From positions 1-36,660 of the forward strand of contig JAKSVR010000004.1 in the NCBI GenBank assembly GCA_024427105.1: DNA of 36,660 nt. The letters run 5' to 3'. The DNA is from Mycoplasmoidaceae bacterium. Its GTDB lineage: Bacteria; Bacillota_I; Bacilli_A; Mycoplasmatales; Mycoplasmoidaceae. Below the pieces are notes generated by a model, which did not search any database, was not told the origin of the DNA, and was given only the letters and a program-made list of their open reading frames with translations. A program made the translations under genes and the position numbers. Within the stretch, counting starts at the first letter, position 1, and each line of letters opens with the position of its first letter. Positions 1 to 11,183 of the stretch are shown here, one piece after another.

Positions 1-1238
1 GGTTCAACAGCTAAACTAATAACTGGTTCAGCAAATTTCATTGATTCTAGTTTAACATCAATGTCTTCATCACATAATGTGTCACCAGTAGTTGTTGACT
101 TCAAACCAACAACAGCACAAATATCACCAGCACAAATATCAGGGATTTCGTTTCGGTTATTTGAGTGCATTTTAATTAAACGTGAAACACGTTCTTTAAT
201 ACCACGCTTAGAGTTAATAACATAACTACCAGCATTTAAGTGTCCAGAGTAAAGTCTTACGAATGTAATTCTACCAACAAATGGGTCAGTTGCAACTTTG
301 AATGCTAAAGCAACAAACTTATCTTCATCGTGGTTTCTTAATTCTAGTTCTTTACCAGTTTCTTCATCTTTTACTTTAATAGAAGGACAGTCAGCTGGAG
401 ATGGTAAATAATCAACAACAGCATCTAATACTGCTTTAACACCTTTGTTTTTGAAAGATGTTCCACACAATACTGGGTGGAAAGCTGCAGTTAGTGTTCC
501 TTTACGGATACACATTTTTAATTCTTCTTCAGTTAATTCTTCACCGTTTAAATATTTTTCCATGCATGCTTCATCATAGTTAACAGCTTCTTCAACTAGG
601 ATTTGTCTAAAGTGTTTAGCTTTTTCAACTAAGTCTGCTGGAATTTCAGCAATCTTATAGTCTTCTTCTGGTTTACCATCAAACATACGACATTTCATAG
701 TTACTAAATCAATAGTTCCAATGAAGTTTGCTTCAGCACCAATCGGATATTGGATCGCAACACCTTTTGCACCTAGATTCTTTTTAATAGATTCTAGACA
801 CATTTCAAAGTCCGCACCAACTTTATCCATTTTGTTGCAGTAAACAATACGAGGAACTTTATATTCAGTAGCTTGTCTTCAAACTGTTTCAGTTTGTGGT
901 TCAACACCTTGTTGACTATCTAAAACTGTAACAGCACCATCTAATACTCTTAATGAACGTTCAACTTCGACTGTGAAGTCAACGTGTCCGGGAGTATCAA
1001 TTAAGTTAAGTTCATATCCCTTTCATGTAACATAAGTGGCAGCAGCAGTAATTGTGATACCACGTTCTTTTTCTTGTTCCATTCAGTCCATGGTTGCACC
1101 ACCATCATGAACTTCACCAATCTTATGGGTTTTACCACCATGGAATAGGATACGTTCTGATGTAGTAGTCTTACCAGCATCAATGTGGGCCATGATACCG
1201 AAGTTACGATATTTTTCTAGAGGAAATTGTCTTGGCAT
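1..1238 (-). CDS. fusA: Elongation factor G, N-terminal part (cut by window edge)
   Basis: Translational GTPase that moves tRNA and mRNA through the ribosome. About 412 residues are visible and the C-terminal part lies beyond base 1. The G-domain motifs are clear: AHIDAGKTT (17-25), the switch region ERGITI (58-63), DTPGH (81-85) and NKMD (135-138). Two in-frame TGA codons, one in the [10 protein letters not shown] stretch and one in YVTWKGYE, fall at tryptophan positions. The start ATG has AGGAGA about seven bases upstream and lies ten bases after the rpsG stop, so it is the last visible gene of a rpsL-rpsG-fusA transcript. Identification is secure. Confidence 0.97.
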
Positions 1239-1248
1239 AGTTTATCTC

Positions 1249-1716
<468 letters not shown>

Positions 1717-1730
1717 AGTTAATTCCCTCC

Positions 1731-2150
1731 TTATTGTGCAGCTTTAGGTTTCTTAGCACCATAAGCTGATCGTTGTTGATTTCTTGTTGCAACACCTTGT
1801 GTATCTAGTGTTCCACGAACAATGTGATATCTCACACCTGGTAGGTCTTTAACACGACCACCACGGATTAAAACCACTGAGTGTTCTTGAAGGTTATGAC
1901 CTTCACCTGGAATATATGCAAGAACTTCTTCACGGTTAGTTAATTTAACCTTTGCATATTTTCTTAAGGCAGAGTTAGGTTTCTTTGGTGTCATTGTACC
2001 AACTCTGGTACAAACTCCTCTTTTTAATGGCGCAGGTGAGTATTTTTGTCTTCGTTCAAAAGAGTTATATGTACTCAATAGCGCAGGAGATTTTGATTTT
2101 GATTTTTTACTTTTACGTTTGTGGCGTATTAGTTGTTGTATAGTAGGCAT
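1731..2150 (-). CDS. rpsL: 30S ribosomal protein S12
   Basis: Decoding-centre ribosomal protein. It has 139 residues and contains the hallmark block [17 protein letters not shown] and the [20 protein letters not shown] segment. The family start MPTIQQLIR is intact. AGGAGA lies six bases before the ATG. It is the first gene of the rpsL-rpsG-fusA transcript, and the promoter region is the gap between it and the 3' end of the EzrA-like gene. No TGA codons occur in it. Very confident. Confidence 0.97.
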   Translation of the reverse strand: MPTIQQLIRHKRKSKKSKSKSPALLSTYNSFERRQKYSPAPLKRGVCTRVGTMTPKKPNSALRKYAKVKLTNREEVLAYIPGEGHNLQEHSVVLIRGGRVKDLPGVRYHIVRGTLDTQGVATRNQQRSAYGAKKPKAAQ

Positions 2151-2203
2151 TCTTTTCTCCTTATTATTACTATATATTAATTGGATACAACTTACTCGTG
2201 TGT

Positions 2204-2231
2204 ATCATACGTAAGATATATAATATCACAA
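2204..2231 (-). promoter_or_regulatory. Putative promoter of rpsL-rpsG-fusA
   Basis: On the minus strand, TTGTGA (2226-2231) is followed after 16 bases by TATGAT (2204-2209), about 54 bases before the rpsL ATG. The surrounding gap is very AT-rich, so other -10 boxes are possible. Assigned by pattern only. Confidence 0.4.
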
Positions 2232-2262
2232 TTAATATAAAAATGATAAATTATTTAATAAA

Positions 2263-2280
2263 AAGAAGCTAGTGCTTCTT
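2263..2280 (-). terminator. Intrinsic terminator of the EzrA-like gene
   Basis: A perfect 7-bp stem (2263-2269 with 2274-2280) with a 4-base loop, followed on the minus strand by a T-rich run. It overlaps the stop codon of the EzrA-like gene at 2269-2271 and separates it from the rpsL promoter. Confidence 0.6.
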
Positions 2281-3963
2281 CCTATTACTTTTTATTCTCT
2301 TGGCTGATTTGATCACTTTTAATAATTCATCAATACACTGACTATAGTTTCGTGATGCATACAATTTATTAATTTTTTCAAAACCATTCTTTAATTGATC
2401 AAAGTCTTTATAACGGTTAGAATAAATAATCAGCTTACTTGCATATTCTTTTAGAACAACTGTTGTCGTTAGTTTCTTATAGATTTGTTGGCTTTCTTCA
2501 ACAATTGAACTAATTTCATAAGCAATTTGATCAAAGTCTGGTTTTTCTGCACCAATAATTTGTTTTAAATATTCATTGATTTGAGTTGTGCTCTTAGTAA
2601 TCAATGCTTCAATTTCCTTACGGTCTTGACCATTAGGAACTAATTGTTTAATTACTGAAAGTAATTGTCAGAAGTAAACATATAAATCATTTAAGTCAGT
2701 AACGGTTTTGATAACATGTGACAAGGCATCATTAATTTTGTCAATACTATTAATAATCTCACTCTTACGATTAACAATTTGATTGGCAATTTGATCCAGA
2801 TCTTTAATTGCACGAACTTTTTCAGTATGTGTTCGATAGTTTATAGTATTTGCTGCATTATTTAAAACACTAATGTAGTTAACATCTTTTTCAATAATGT
2901 CAAAACATTGTGCTAATTCTGGTTCCAATACAAAGTATTGTTTTAAATCACGAATGCTATTAATGATCTCTTGTTTGTTAAGAATGATACTGTCAGTTTG
3001 TTCTTTAATTTCAGAAATACTAACAGCAATTAATGCAGGAGTTTTTACATGGATATATGTAAATTGATTTACTTGGTTAATTGCTTCAATAGCTTGGACT
3101 GCAAAATCTTTAGCTTTGCCAAGTTCAAGTTGGCGATAATGCAAATCAAAGTGACTATATGCATGACTAAATAACGTCAATAAATTTTGCAATGATTGTA
3201 AGTCAGAACGATCAATTTCATCAAAATATTTTGAAATCATTTTTTCGTTATAACTTCTAGTTGTTTTTAAATAAGTATCAATGATTTGGAAACGGAAAAC
3301 TAATAGGATTGCATTAGCCAAAGCTTTAAGCTTACGACCTAAATCAAGAATTGTATCAATAGTTTTTTTGTAATCAAATTCAATTGATAGTTCAGGAATC
3401 ATTGTGAATGTTTTCTTGATTGAATTAAGTAATAAATTGATTCTTGTAAATATTTCAGGATGTTCAAGTTTCTTATGATAAAAGTTATCTAGTGTTTCAT
3501 AAATTTCAAGATAATTTTGAAAAGCATTTTCAATTGCTTGACCATATTGAGTGTAACGATCATATCCTTCTTTTAAATTCGCTAAAGCATCTAATGATTT
3601 GTTTAAATCATAATCAATTAGAGATAAATATCTTTTAGCAACCTTAAGGTTGAATGCATTAAGTTCAACATCAGCTGTGTGGATATTGGCTCTAATCCCA
3701 GCTGAATTTTCTTTAAGCTTTTTGTAAATTGAAATATATTTTTTTAAATCTAACTTATCACCAATGTCATTATTGGCTAGAACTTGAATCTTGTAAATGT
3801 TGATAACATTTAGACCACTAATTAAGTTGTTGTATTTCTTAATTAATTGAATTTCTTTGTAGAAATATCTCTTATGAATTGAAAAAAAGACAGCATAAAC
3901 AGCCAATCCTGCTGCAAATAAGCATATGAAGACAATAACTAAAGCAATTAAGGTTTCTTGCAT
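2269..3963 (-). CDS. EzrA-like septation ring regulator, membrane-anchored coiled-coil protein
   Basis: A protein of 564 residues, close to the usual EzrA length of about 560. A single hydrophobic segment at residues 4-27 (LIALVIVFICLFAAGLAVY) is followed by a long, charged, mostly helical region with no globular motif. That is the EzrA plan: an N-terminal anchor and a cytoplasmic spectrin-like coiled coil that binds FtsZ in Firmicutes. A TGA at 2668-2670 encodes Trp and joins the 431-residue N-terminal part to the C-terminal part in the same frame. There is no clear ribosome-binding site; a TATAAA box lies 8 bases before the ATG. The family call rests on architecture and length, so another membrane coiled-coil protein is possible. 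Confidence 0.6.
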
Positions 3964-3986
3964 ACTTATATTTTATATTATCAAAT

Positions 3987-4012
3987 AAAAAAAGAGTTTT
4001 AACTCTTTTTTT
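3987..4012 (-). terminator. Terminator of the amino-acid permease gene at 4011-5696
   Basis: A 12-bp stem (3987-3998 with 4001-4012) with a 2-base loop; the A and T runs make it work in either direction. It overlaps the permease stop codon (4011-4013) and ends only 23 bases before the ATG of the EzrA-like gene on the same strand. Confidence 0.7.
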
Positions 4013-5696
4013 AATTTCTTTTAACGGATCGTTGAGCAATTTTTTTGTCCATTTTTGCTATCATCGCTGCTTTCTTTTCTTTATACATTTCAATGCTACT
4101 TGGAATGCAACTAACAAGAACAAAGACAATTAGCATGACTAAAGTCATGATTGCTCCAAGCATGTCTTTATTTCAGTCAGCTCTGGTATAACCACTTTCA
4201 TATCCTGGAATAATTTGGTTAATATCTTTTGCTCATTTAGCAACAATAATAACATCAGCAATTGAAGCAATAACAATAAACAAACATGCAACACTTATAA
4301 CGATTGTTGAGACTATAGAACAGAATCAGAAGCCTTTAGCTTTTCTTACTTTAACTACGTTAGTCTTTCTGTTTTTCATTGCACCAATAGTTGCAAAGAC
4401 AACACATAGGAAGGCAATAATTGATGTTCAATTAGCCATTAAATCACAGAATGAATATAGTCCATTACATGGGCCATTTGCAGCAATATCATAACCGGTA
4501 TGATCAGCAGCAACGTTTGACATATTAACCATTACTGTTGTCGAATAACCAATAGTGTCTGGGTAAGCTAATGCACCAATCAATGTAAATAAAACAAAGA
4601 ATACAAGAGTGATAACACCGGCATATATTAAACCAACTCAATTATGTTTTTGTGTTTGAATTTTAGCCTTCAAATGTTTAGCAAATGGTAAACCATTTTC
4701 TTTAATTAAATCTTGGTAATACAATGGGTTGTAAATTGCAAAACCATTGATAATTCCTAAAATACCAATAGCAATTAAGATTTGAATTACACCAATTACT
4801 CAGTGATAACCGTTTTCATTAAATCATGCTAGAGCATTAACCCTACCTAAATTTCCAACATCTGAATTACTTGTACCAAATAATAATGAAACAGCAATTA
4901 ACAAGTTAATAACTGAAACAATTACTAAACCAATAACTAATGCAGCTGGTGTTTTCTTTGGTTCTTTCATTTCTGATTGAATACCTGCAGCAGAATAGAA
5001 ACCATCATAACTGAAGATAATTGCTGGAACTGAACCAATTATTCCAAGCACGGGAACCATTTGTGCTAAACGCACATGGGCACTAGGATCAGGTTTAATT
5101 GGGTCTAATGGTGGAATAGTTGAATAACCTAATGCTGCTAATGTAATACCAGCAATTACACAAAATGCTAATGGAATAAACTTAACTGCTGTTACGACTC
5201 AGTTTTGAATATTACCTAACTTACTTGATAAACCACTAGCAATAAAGAATCATGCCGTAATTGCAAATGCAATTAATGCCGATACTCACCATTGCGTTTG
5301 CCAACCAAAAGCATCTTGGAATTGGATAACAACATAATATGGCATCAAGAAAAAGTTTAAAGGCAAATATAGAAACGCCATAAAGTATTTGGAAACTTTA
5401 TACAAATACTTATGACAAAAGTTTTTAACTCATGAGATAATTCCTAAGTTACTATCAGTTGTTGCACTAGCAATTTCTGCTAGAGAAACACCCATACAAA
5501 TAACGCCAAAGATTGATAAAACTCATGAAACAAGTGCAAGGATTCAACTATATCCAACATTTCCTAACACTTCACCATTTTTAAGGAAGATACCAGCTCC
5601 AATTGAGGAACCAATAACCAAAAAAATGGCAGAGACGAAACTAATTTTCTTTTTCGTGACTTCGCTCTTGGTCACTTTTTTCTTTAACTTTGACAT
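4011..5696 (-). CDS. APC-superfamily amino acid permease (permease D)
   Basis: Integral membrane transporter of 561 residues with about 12 hydrophobic segments. The first helix has the APC signature GSSIGAGIFLKNGEVLG, and PAIIFSYDGFYSAAGIQSEM matches the helix 6 region with its following loop. It uses many TGA codons as Trp, so it fragments under the standard code. Substrate cannot be told. It is transcribed alone: a terminator precedes it, its own terminator overlaps the stop, and a TATAAT box lies nine bases before the ATG. It is related to, but clearly more distant than, the three tandem permeases at 30575-35568. Confidence 0.85.
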
Positions 5697-5705
5697 ATCT
5701 AAATT

Positions 5706-5711
5706 ATTATA
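5706..5711 (-). promoter_or_regulatory. -10 box close to the permease D start
   Basis: TATAAT on the minus strand, nine bases before the ATG at 5696. The expected transcription start would fall within a few bases of the ATG, and no ribosome-binding site fits, so a leaderless or near-leaderless transcript is likely. The hairpin 5715-5737 sits directly upstream. Confidence 0.45.
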
Positions 5712-5714
5712 TAA

Positions 5715-5737
5715 AAAAGAAAGCTATGCTTTCTTTT
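5715..5737 (-). terminator. Terminator of the Trp-rich repeat protein gene
   Basis: A perfect 10-bp stem (5715-5724 with 5728-5737) with a 3-base loop and a T run on the minus strand, 14 bases after the stop of the gene at 5751-6104. Confidence 0.75.
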
Positions 5738-5750
5738 AATTTGTCAATTT

Positions 5751-6104
5751 TTAGTGAAGATTATTTCTTTCTAAAATATCTTCTATTTTATCTAATCGTT
5801 CTTCTACTTTTTTAAAAACGTTCTCATTTCACTCTTTAAACCAACCAGGTTGTTTCTTTTCATATACGTTTTCACTTCACTCTTTAAACCAACCAGGTTG
5901 TTTCTTTTCATAAACATTTTCAGCCCATTTTGTAAATCATGCTGGAGCTTCATCATTACTTCTTTTATGCTTGTATTCAGCATAAAAATGATTTGGTTTA
6001 ATGTTTGACAATGATTTCATTAGTGTGACTCCATCATATACATCAACCAAATTATATTCATGATATAAGACTGTTTTATTTATTTTTTCTAATGGCTTTG
6101 CCAT
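5751..6104 (-). CDS. Small Trp-rich tandem-repeat protein, function unknown
   Basis: This 117-residue gene was found only by reading TGA as Trp. Residues 1-55 look globular (VDVYDGVTLMKSLSNIKPN). Residues 56-103 are three copies of a 16-residue unit, WFxxWxENVYEKKQPG, at 56-71, 72-87 and 88-103 (the last degenerate). A charged helix, EERLDKIEDILERNN, ends the protein. Tryptophans recur at 56/60, 72/76 and 88/92, with TGA and TGG mixed. The copies share a 34-bp exact DNA match at 48-bp spacing, suggesting recent duplication. GGAGA lies eight bases before the ATG, and a strong terminator follows. The amphipathic W-rich repeats could bind membrane or a partner; no family is recognised. Confidence 0.8.
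5831..5912 (-). repeat. 48-bp tandem repeat inside the Trp-rich protein gene
   Basis: Two near-identical copies start at 5831 and 5879; the first 34 bases are identical. A third, diverged copy (first in coding order) lies above 5927. The period of 48 bp equals 16 codons, so copy-number change keeps the frame. Confidence 0.85.
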
Positions 6105-6211
6105 TATTGTATCTCCATTAATAGATTTACTTAAAAATTAGAATTTTTAGGAAATAATATTATCCATTCGTCGTAAAAGGCGATGAATTGTAGAGTTATA
6201 ACGATAAAACA

Positions 6212-6234
6212 AAAATAATTTTTGCAATTATTTT
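6212..6234 (-). terminator. Weak AT-rich terminator of prmC
   Basis: A 9-bp stem of A and T only (6212-6220 with 6226-6234) with a 5-base loop, overlapping the prmC stop codon and followed by GTTTTAT on the minus strand. With no G or C in the stem, function is uncertain. Confidence 0.35.
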
Positions 6235-7043
6235 CGTTTAATAATCAAATATTGTTTTTCTGTAACAAACTGTGGAATTAAGTTTGGATATTTAGTTAAT
6301 TCAGACTTTAGTGCATCAATTAAGTCATAACCAATTTCAAATCAAGCTTCCTTAAATGAATGAGTACTTAATCATTTAAAGTATTCTTTATAGAAATATA
6401 AACCATGATCAGGAGCAATTAATGCTTTTTTATCTTCTCATTTAGTTACTTTTTTAACGTTTTCGAAATTGTCTTCATCAATATATGGTGGATTAGAAAT
6501 TAAATAATCAATTCATGTCTTTTTATTTAGATATTCAATGGCATCAACACAATCTAAAGTAATTGGTGTTTTATGCTTTCGTGCATTCATATGCGTATTA
6601 AAGAAGGGCCCATAATATTTATCAATGCATGTAACAATAAATTGTGGTAAGTATTTCCTTATAGAAATACCAATGCAACCACAACCACAGCATAAATCAA
6701 TTAATTGTGCAGACGGAACTGATTTATGCGAAAGAATAAAATCTTTAGTCATTTGTTCAGTAATATCTCTTGGTGATAATACTTTTTTATCTACTTCAAA
6801 TCGTAATTTACAAAATGTTGTATGACCAACAATGTGTGCTAATGGTTTTTCTTTTTTGAAATAGTCATTACATAATTTCCATAACTTGCGTTGAAAGAAA
6901 TCTAATTTGCTTGTCCGATTAGCAATAAATCGTTCCTTATTATTAGCTAGTTTAGATAAACTAAAAACTATTTCAAAAAATATTACATCGTGTGTTGTCC
7001 CATATTGTTTTTGAAATTGTTCAAATAGTTCATTAAATGTCAT
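6228..7043 (-). CDS. prmC: Release factor glutamine methyltransferase PrmC (HemK)
   Basis: SAM-dependent enzyme that N5-methylates the glutamine of the GGQ motif in release factor 1. It has 271 residues. The SAM-binding motif reads LIDLCCGCGCIGISI (family: DLGTGSGCIA), and the substrate-binding motif ISNPPYI follows the TGA-encoded Trp at 6513-6515. It starts one base after the prfA stop (TAATATG), so it is translationally coupled to its own substrate gene. The Cys-rich variant of the glycine motif is somewhat unusual. Strong call. Confidence 0.93.
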
Positions 7044-7044
7044 A

Positions 7045-8136
7045 TTAGATTTTTAATTGTTCCATTAATTTAGCTTGTTCAGAAGCAATTAATTGGTCAT
7101 GTAGTTCTTCTAGCGTCCCACCTTGCATAATGAAATCTAACTTATTTAAAGTTAGACCAATACGATGATCGGTAATTCGATTTTGCGGATAGTTATATGT
7201 ACGAATTTTTTCTGCTCGTTCACCAGTTCCAACTTGGCTACGACGTGTAGAATCTTCTTGAGCTTTACGATCATCTTCAGCTTTTTGTCATAGTTTAGCT
7301 TTTAGCATATTCATAGCTTTAGCTCGGTTTTCAATTTGGCTACGTTCTGATTGACATGCAACCACGATGCCAGTAGGCATATGCGTTAATCTAACAGCTG
7401 ATTCAGTTCGGTTAACATGTTGACCACCGGCACCAGAAGCACGATAAACATCTATTCTTAAATCAGATGGATTGATTTGAATTTCAATATCATCTAATTC
7501 TGGTAATACTGCAACAGTGATTGTTGATGTATGTACTCTTCCTTTTGATTCAGTAGCAGGAACACGTTGTACACGATGTACACCTGATTCAAATTTCATC
7601 TTTGAATATACATCTTTACCTTTAACGGTAAAAGATAAATATGAATAACCGTTTCCTTGCGGTCGGACATCCATAATTGTGCATTTTCATTTTTGATTAT
7701 CAAAGTATCGTTTATATACATCAAATAAATCAGCAACAAATAATGCTGATTCATCACCACCAGCCGCTGGACGCATCTCAATGATAACGTTTTTATCATT
7801 ATTAGGATCAACTGGTAATAATTGTGTTTTAATTTCTTGTTCAAGTGATGGAACTTTAGCCTTAATGGCTTCCAAATCATTTTTAGCCATTTGGATGAAA
7901 TCAGGATCTTTAATACTTGAATCATTTAAGATATCTTCAGCTTGTCTAGCATCATCAATCATTTTCTTAAGTTCATTGAACTTAGCTGCTACTGGTTGAT
8001 GCTTCTTTAATTGAATGTTTATTTTCTTAACTTCATCAAACGGTAAAGATGTATCAGTTTCAACTTTGTTAGATAATTCAACAAAGTTTAGTGCAATCTG
8101 TTTTACTGTTTCGTATAGTTTCTTGTTATATTCCAT
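7045..8136 (-). CDS. prfA: Peptide chain release factor 1
   Basis: Reads UAA and UAG stop codons. It has 363 residues, the normal RF1 length. The catalytic GGQ is in [16 protein letters not shown], and RVPATES carries the RF1-type PxT tripeptide that recognises A/G at the stop codon. TGA codons at 7687-7689 and later encode Trp. RF1 alone suffices where UGA is a sense codon; no RF2 gene is in the window. The start at 8136 is preferred over an upstream ATG at 8166 because GGAGGG precedes it by three bases and MEYNKKLYE fits the family N terminus; the upstream extension runs through the rpmE terminator. prmC follows directly. Confidence 0.95.
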
Positions 8137-8155
8137 GGTCCCTCCAAAAAAAATA

Positions 8156-8185
8156 AAAAAAGACAAACAAAAAGTTGTCTTTTTT
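8156..8185 (-). terminator. Terminator of rpmE
   Basis: An 11-bp stem (8156-8166 with 8175-8185) with an 8-base loop and a long T run on the minus strand. It lies 11 bases past the rpmE stop and 20 bases before the prfA start, so some readthrough into prfA is possible. Confidence 0.7.
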
Positions 8186-8196
8186 ATTGTGTTAAG

Positions 8197-8487
8197 CTAT
8201 TTACTTAAATCGTCAAGATTTGAAATAACGGTTTTATTAGATTTTTTAGCACGAACCTTTTTAACTTTAGGTTGGTAGTTTTTGTTTTCAAATCGGTTAG
8301 CAAGTTTTTCAGCACGACCTTTAACTTGTGTTTCTACAGATTTGCCAACAAAGACTGGGTGGCAATTTGCACAAACGTCAATAGAAACTACGTCAGCTTT
8401 GCAAGTTGACATAATTTTGTATTCAGCACCACATGTGGCGCATTTGAATGTTGTTAGTTTACTAACTGGATGAATTTTTTCCTTCAT
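8197..8487 (-). CDS. rpmE: 50S ribosomal protein L31
   Basis: Large-subunit protein at the subunit interface, 96 residues. MKEKIHPVSK is the usual start. The zinc-type cysteines are present: CATC at 16-19 and CANCHPVFVG near 38-47, the 'C+' form of L31. The C-terminal tail from about residue 65 is longer than in many bacteria and rich in Lys/Arg. Only a weak AAGG precedes the ATG. It is transcribed toward prfA with a terminator in between. Confidence 0.95.
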   Translation of the reverse strand: MKEKIHPVSKLTTFKCATCGAEYKIMSTCKADVVSIDVCANCHPVFVGKSVETQVKGRAEKLANRFENKNYQPKVKKVRAKKSNKTVISNLDDLSK

Positions 8488-8543
8488 AACAAAACCTTAT
8501 TTATTGTTATTTATTTTATATTAAAAATTGATACTATAAATAA

Positions 8544-9428
8544 TTATTTTCAAAAATTATTAGTATGGAGACCAAATTCTGGGTCTAACTTTGGTGCTTC
8601 TTGCTCAATATATTTTGGTTTTTTTCTGTTACCAATTTCATTAATAAAATCTGAGTTAGAAGCCAATATTGAATTTTTAAAAGCAATATAACATTCATTA
8701 TTAATGCAGCTTGCTGCAATATATAAAACATCACTTAAATTTTGAATGTTTTGCTTTGCCATTATTTTTTGAACAGCTTTAAGTTTTGTTGAATCCTTAG
8801 TTCCAATGTGAACATATTTTGATGTGTTGTTAGTTTTAAATGTCAAACTTGGAATCTCATTTTCAAAATATTTATCAAGATTGTACAAAACTAAACGTTG
8901 TTTAGGGTGATCTAGTGGTCCTAAAAACATTAAATAACCAATATCAACAATGTCAGTTCGATTTAATGTTTTCTGTAGCATATCATATGTATCTAATACT
9001 TCGTGATGACTATAACATAAATGTTTTAGATTGTGATAACCAATATCATTAGACACATAAATGAATTTTCGATCAGGAGTATAGAATGTAACATTAATGA
9101 AATTCATAATTCCATGATGAACAATTGCTTGAACATCTTCATTGCTAATGGTGTGCATCTCAATGATTTTGCCTTCGGCAATATCATAAATGATTGCTCC
9201 ACCGCTAGCAACTAGATAACCATTTTTAATCTTATGGTTATTAACAAAGTCTAATGCATCAGTTAAACAACCGCTAGTAGTAATCACAACCGTTTGATAT
9301 TGGCACGCTTCTTCAAGCAAATTATAAATAAGTGGAAGATCACGATATCTTCTGTCTTCTTGTTTATAACAGTTTCAGTCTAGGTTAACATCAAAGACAA
9401 TTATTTTTTTGTAGGTTGTTTGTTCCAT
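8544..9428 (-). CDS. Cof-type HAD-family protein with degenerate catalytic motifs
   Basis: This 294-residue protein has the Cof/type IIB HAD layout: an N-terminal motif I strand, YLVASGGAIIYD for the usual 'xNGA' segment, an inserted cap, then a Lys-containing TKLKAV and a C-terminal motif IV region. The key residues are eroded. Motif I reads FDVNLDW, so DxD has become DxN (D13, N15); the GDxxND motif appears as ASCINN (239-244), losing both Asp. The segment YIAFKNSI matches the usual 'VAMGNA' just after it. Active phosphatase function is therefore doubtful. The ATG lies two bases after the thrS stop with no ribosome site, implying coupled translation. The last codons use TGA as Trp. The fold call is good; the function is unknown. 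Confidence 0.7.
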
Positions 9429-9430
9429 TA

Positions 9431-11155
9431 TTATTTATGTGCAGCGATTCGTTTAATTAAAATGTTACCAAATTCAGCCATCGGAACATTAGTTACATCG
9501 CTTTTACCATATTCACGATATGAAATAGTTTGAGTTTTGATTTCTTCATCACCAAAAACAATTTGGTAAGGGATCTTACGAATTTGTCCATTACGAATCT
9601 TTTTACCAAGTCGTTCATCAGTATGATCAACTTCCACACGAACATCATGGTTCATCAAACGTTGTGCAAATTCATCACAGAATTTTTCATGAACGCTAGC
9701 AACTGGAATAAGTTGGACTTGTACTGGTGCAAGTCATAATGGGAACACTCCTTTATTACTTTCAAGTAATATTGACATGAATCGTTCAAGAGTTCCAATA
9801 ATTCCACCATGAACTAAAATTGGACGTTGTAGTGAGCCATCCTTATCTATATATTGAAGATTGAAACGTTGTGGTAATAAGAAATCAAGTTGGATTGTTG
9901 ACATTGTAATAATATGTCCTAAAGCAGTTTTCATTTGAATGTCAATCTTTGGTCCATAGAAAGCAGCTTCACCAACTTTTCTTTCATATTTCATTCCCAT
10001 ACGGTCCATGCATGCTGCAAGTTCTTTTTCAGCTTGTTTTCACATTTTTGGATTGTTAAAATATTTTTCTTTATCTTTTGGGTCATGTAAAGATAAGTCA
10101 ATACGATGAATTTTAATATCAAATGTTTTTAATGTTTCCATTACAACATTGTAATAATGACGAATCTCCGATTCGATTTGATCAGGACGAATCATTACAT
10201 GAGTATCAATTAATTGCATTTGTCTTACACGTTCAAGACCAATTAGTCCGCCAGATGCTTCATATCGGTGTAAAATAGCTTTTTCAGCAATTCTAAAAGG
10301 TAGTTCACGATAACTACGTGGTTTGTTCTTGTACACTAACATATGATGTGGGCAAGTCATTGGTCTTAAAACCATAACTTGGTCATCAATCTTTAGGGGG
10401 TTAAACATATTTTCACGATAGTGGAATCAGTGCCCAGATGTTTTGTATAATTCATCACTACCTAAAATTGGTGTTGAAACAAAATGGAAGCCATTTCGTA
10501 ATAGAATTTTTCTAACAGCTTCATCAATTTGATACATTACTGCTGCACCGTTTGGTAATCAGATTGGTGCACCTTGACCAGCTAAATCATTAAATGTAAA
10601 TAATTCAAGATCAGCACCTAATTTACGGTGGTCTCTTTCTTTACGATCTTGTGCTTCAGCTTCATATGCTTTAAGTTCTTCTTTAGAACTATATGCATAT
10701 CCTGTAATTCTTTGTAATTGTTTGTTCTTTGCACTACCTAGTCAGTAATGACCAGAAACGTTTTCTAATTTAAATGATTTAATTTCATTAAAATTTAAAT
10801 TCTTTGTGTCTAGACGATTAACAAATGGGAATTCATCATTAATCTTAATCATCTTGATAGTTTTCTTATCATGCTTTTTAACTCAGTATGATAAGTATTT
10901 GTTCTTTTTTAAACATTGACAAGCTAGAACGTTTGCAATTGGTTTTTGTTTAGATTCAGCTTTTGTTGCGCGATTATAAATGAATTCACATACTTCATTT
11001 TGCAATTGTTTAAAATGATCAATTGAAATGATTTCTGGTGATTCAAAATCAACATAGAAAACATTTTCTAGTTCTCCTACATCGGCAATTTTTGCACGAT
11101 GTTTTTTATATAGGACATATGCTAATGCATATGCCATTTTGGAATTAAGTTTCAT
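9431..11155 (-). CDS. thrS: Threonyl-tRNA synthetase
   Basis: Class II synthetase that charges tRNA-Thr, 574 residues against about 640 in E. coli; the N-terminal TGS domain is missing. The catalytic core starts near RDHRKLG (174-180). Motif 2 and zinc-site sequences are clear ([39 protein letters not shown]), and motif 3 is [15 protein letters not shown]. The C-terminal anticodon-binding domain is complete. Residues 1-170 correspond to the editing (N2) domain, but by manual alignment its active-site His and Cys residues are replaced. AGGAGA precedes the ATG. It is in one transcript with the OB-fold gene upstream and the HAD gene downstream. Confidence 0.95.
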
Positions 11156-11183
11156 ATTTCTCCTTATTTTTGAATAAATTTAA

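Noticed and set aside
2269..3963. Two separate genes or a frameshift in the EzrA-like region
   Set aside because: Both parts are in one frame and the only break is a TGA at 2668-2670, read as Trp in this organism.
8137..8166. A longer prfA start adding ten residues
   Set aside because: The extension (MSFFIFFGGT) is encoded by the rpmE terminator tail and the ribosome site itself; GGAGGG fits the ATG at 8136.
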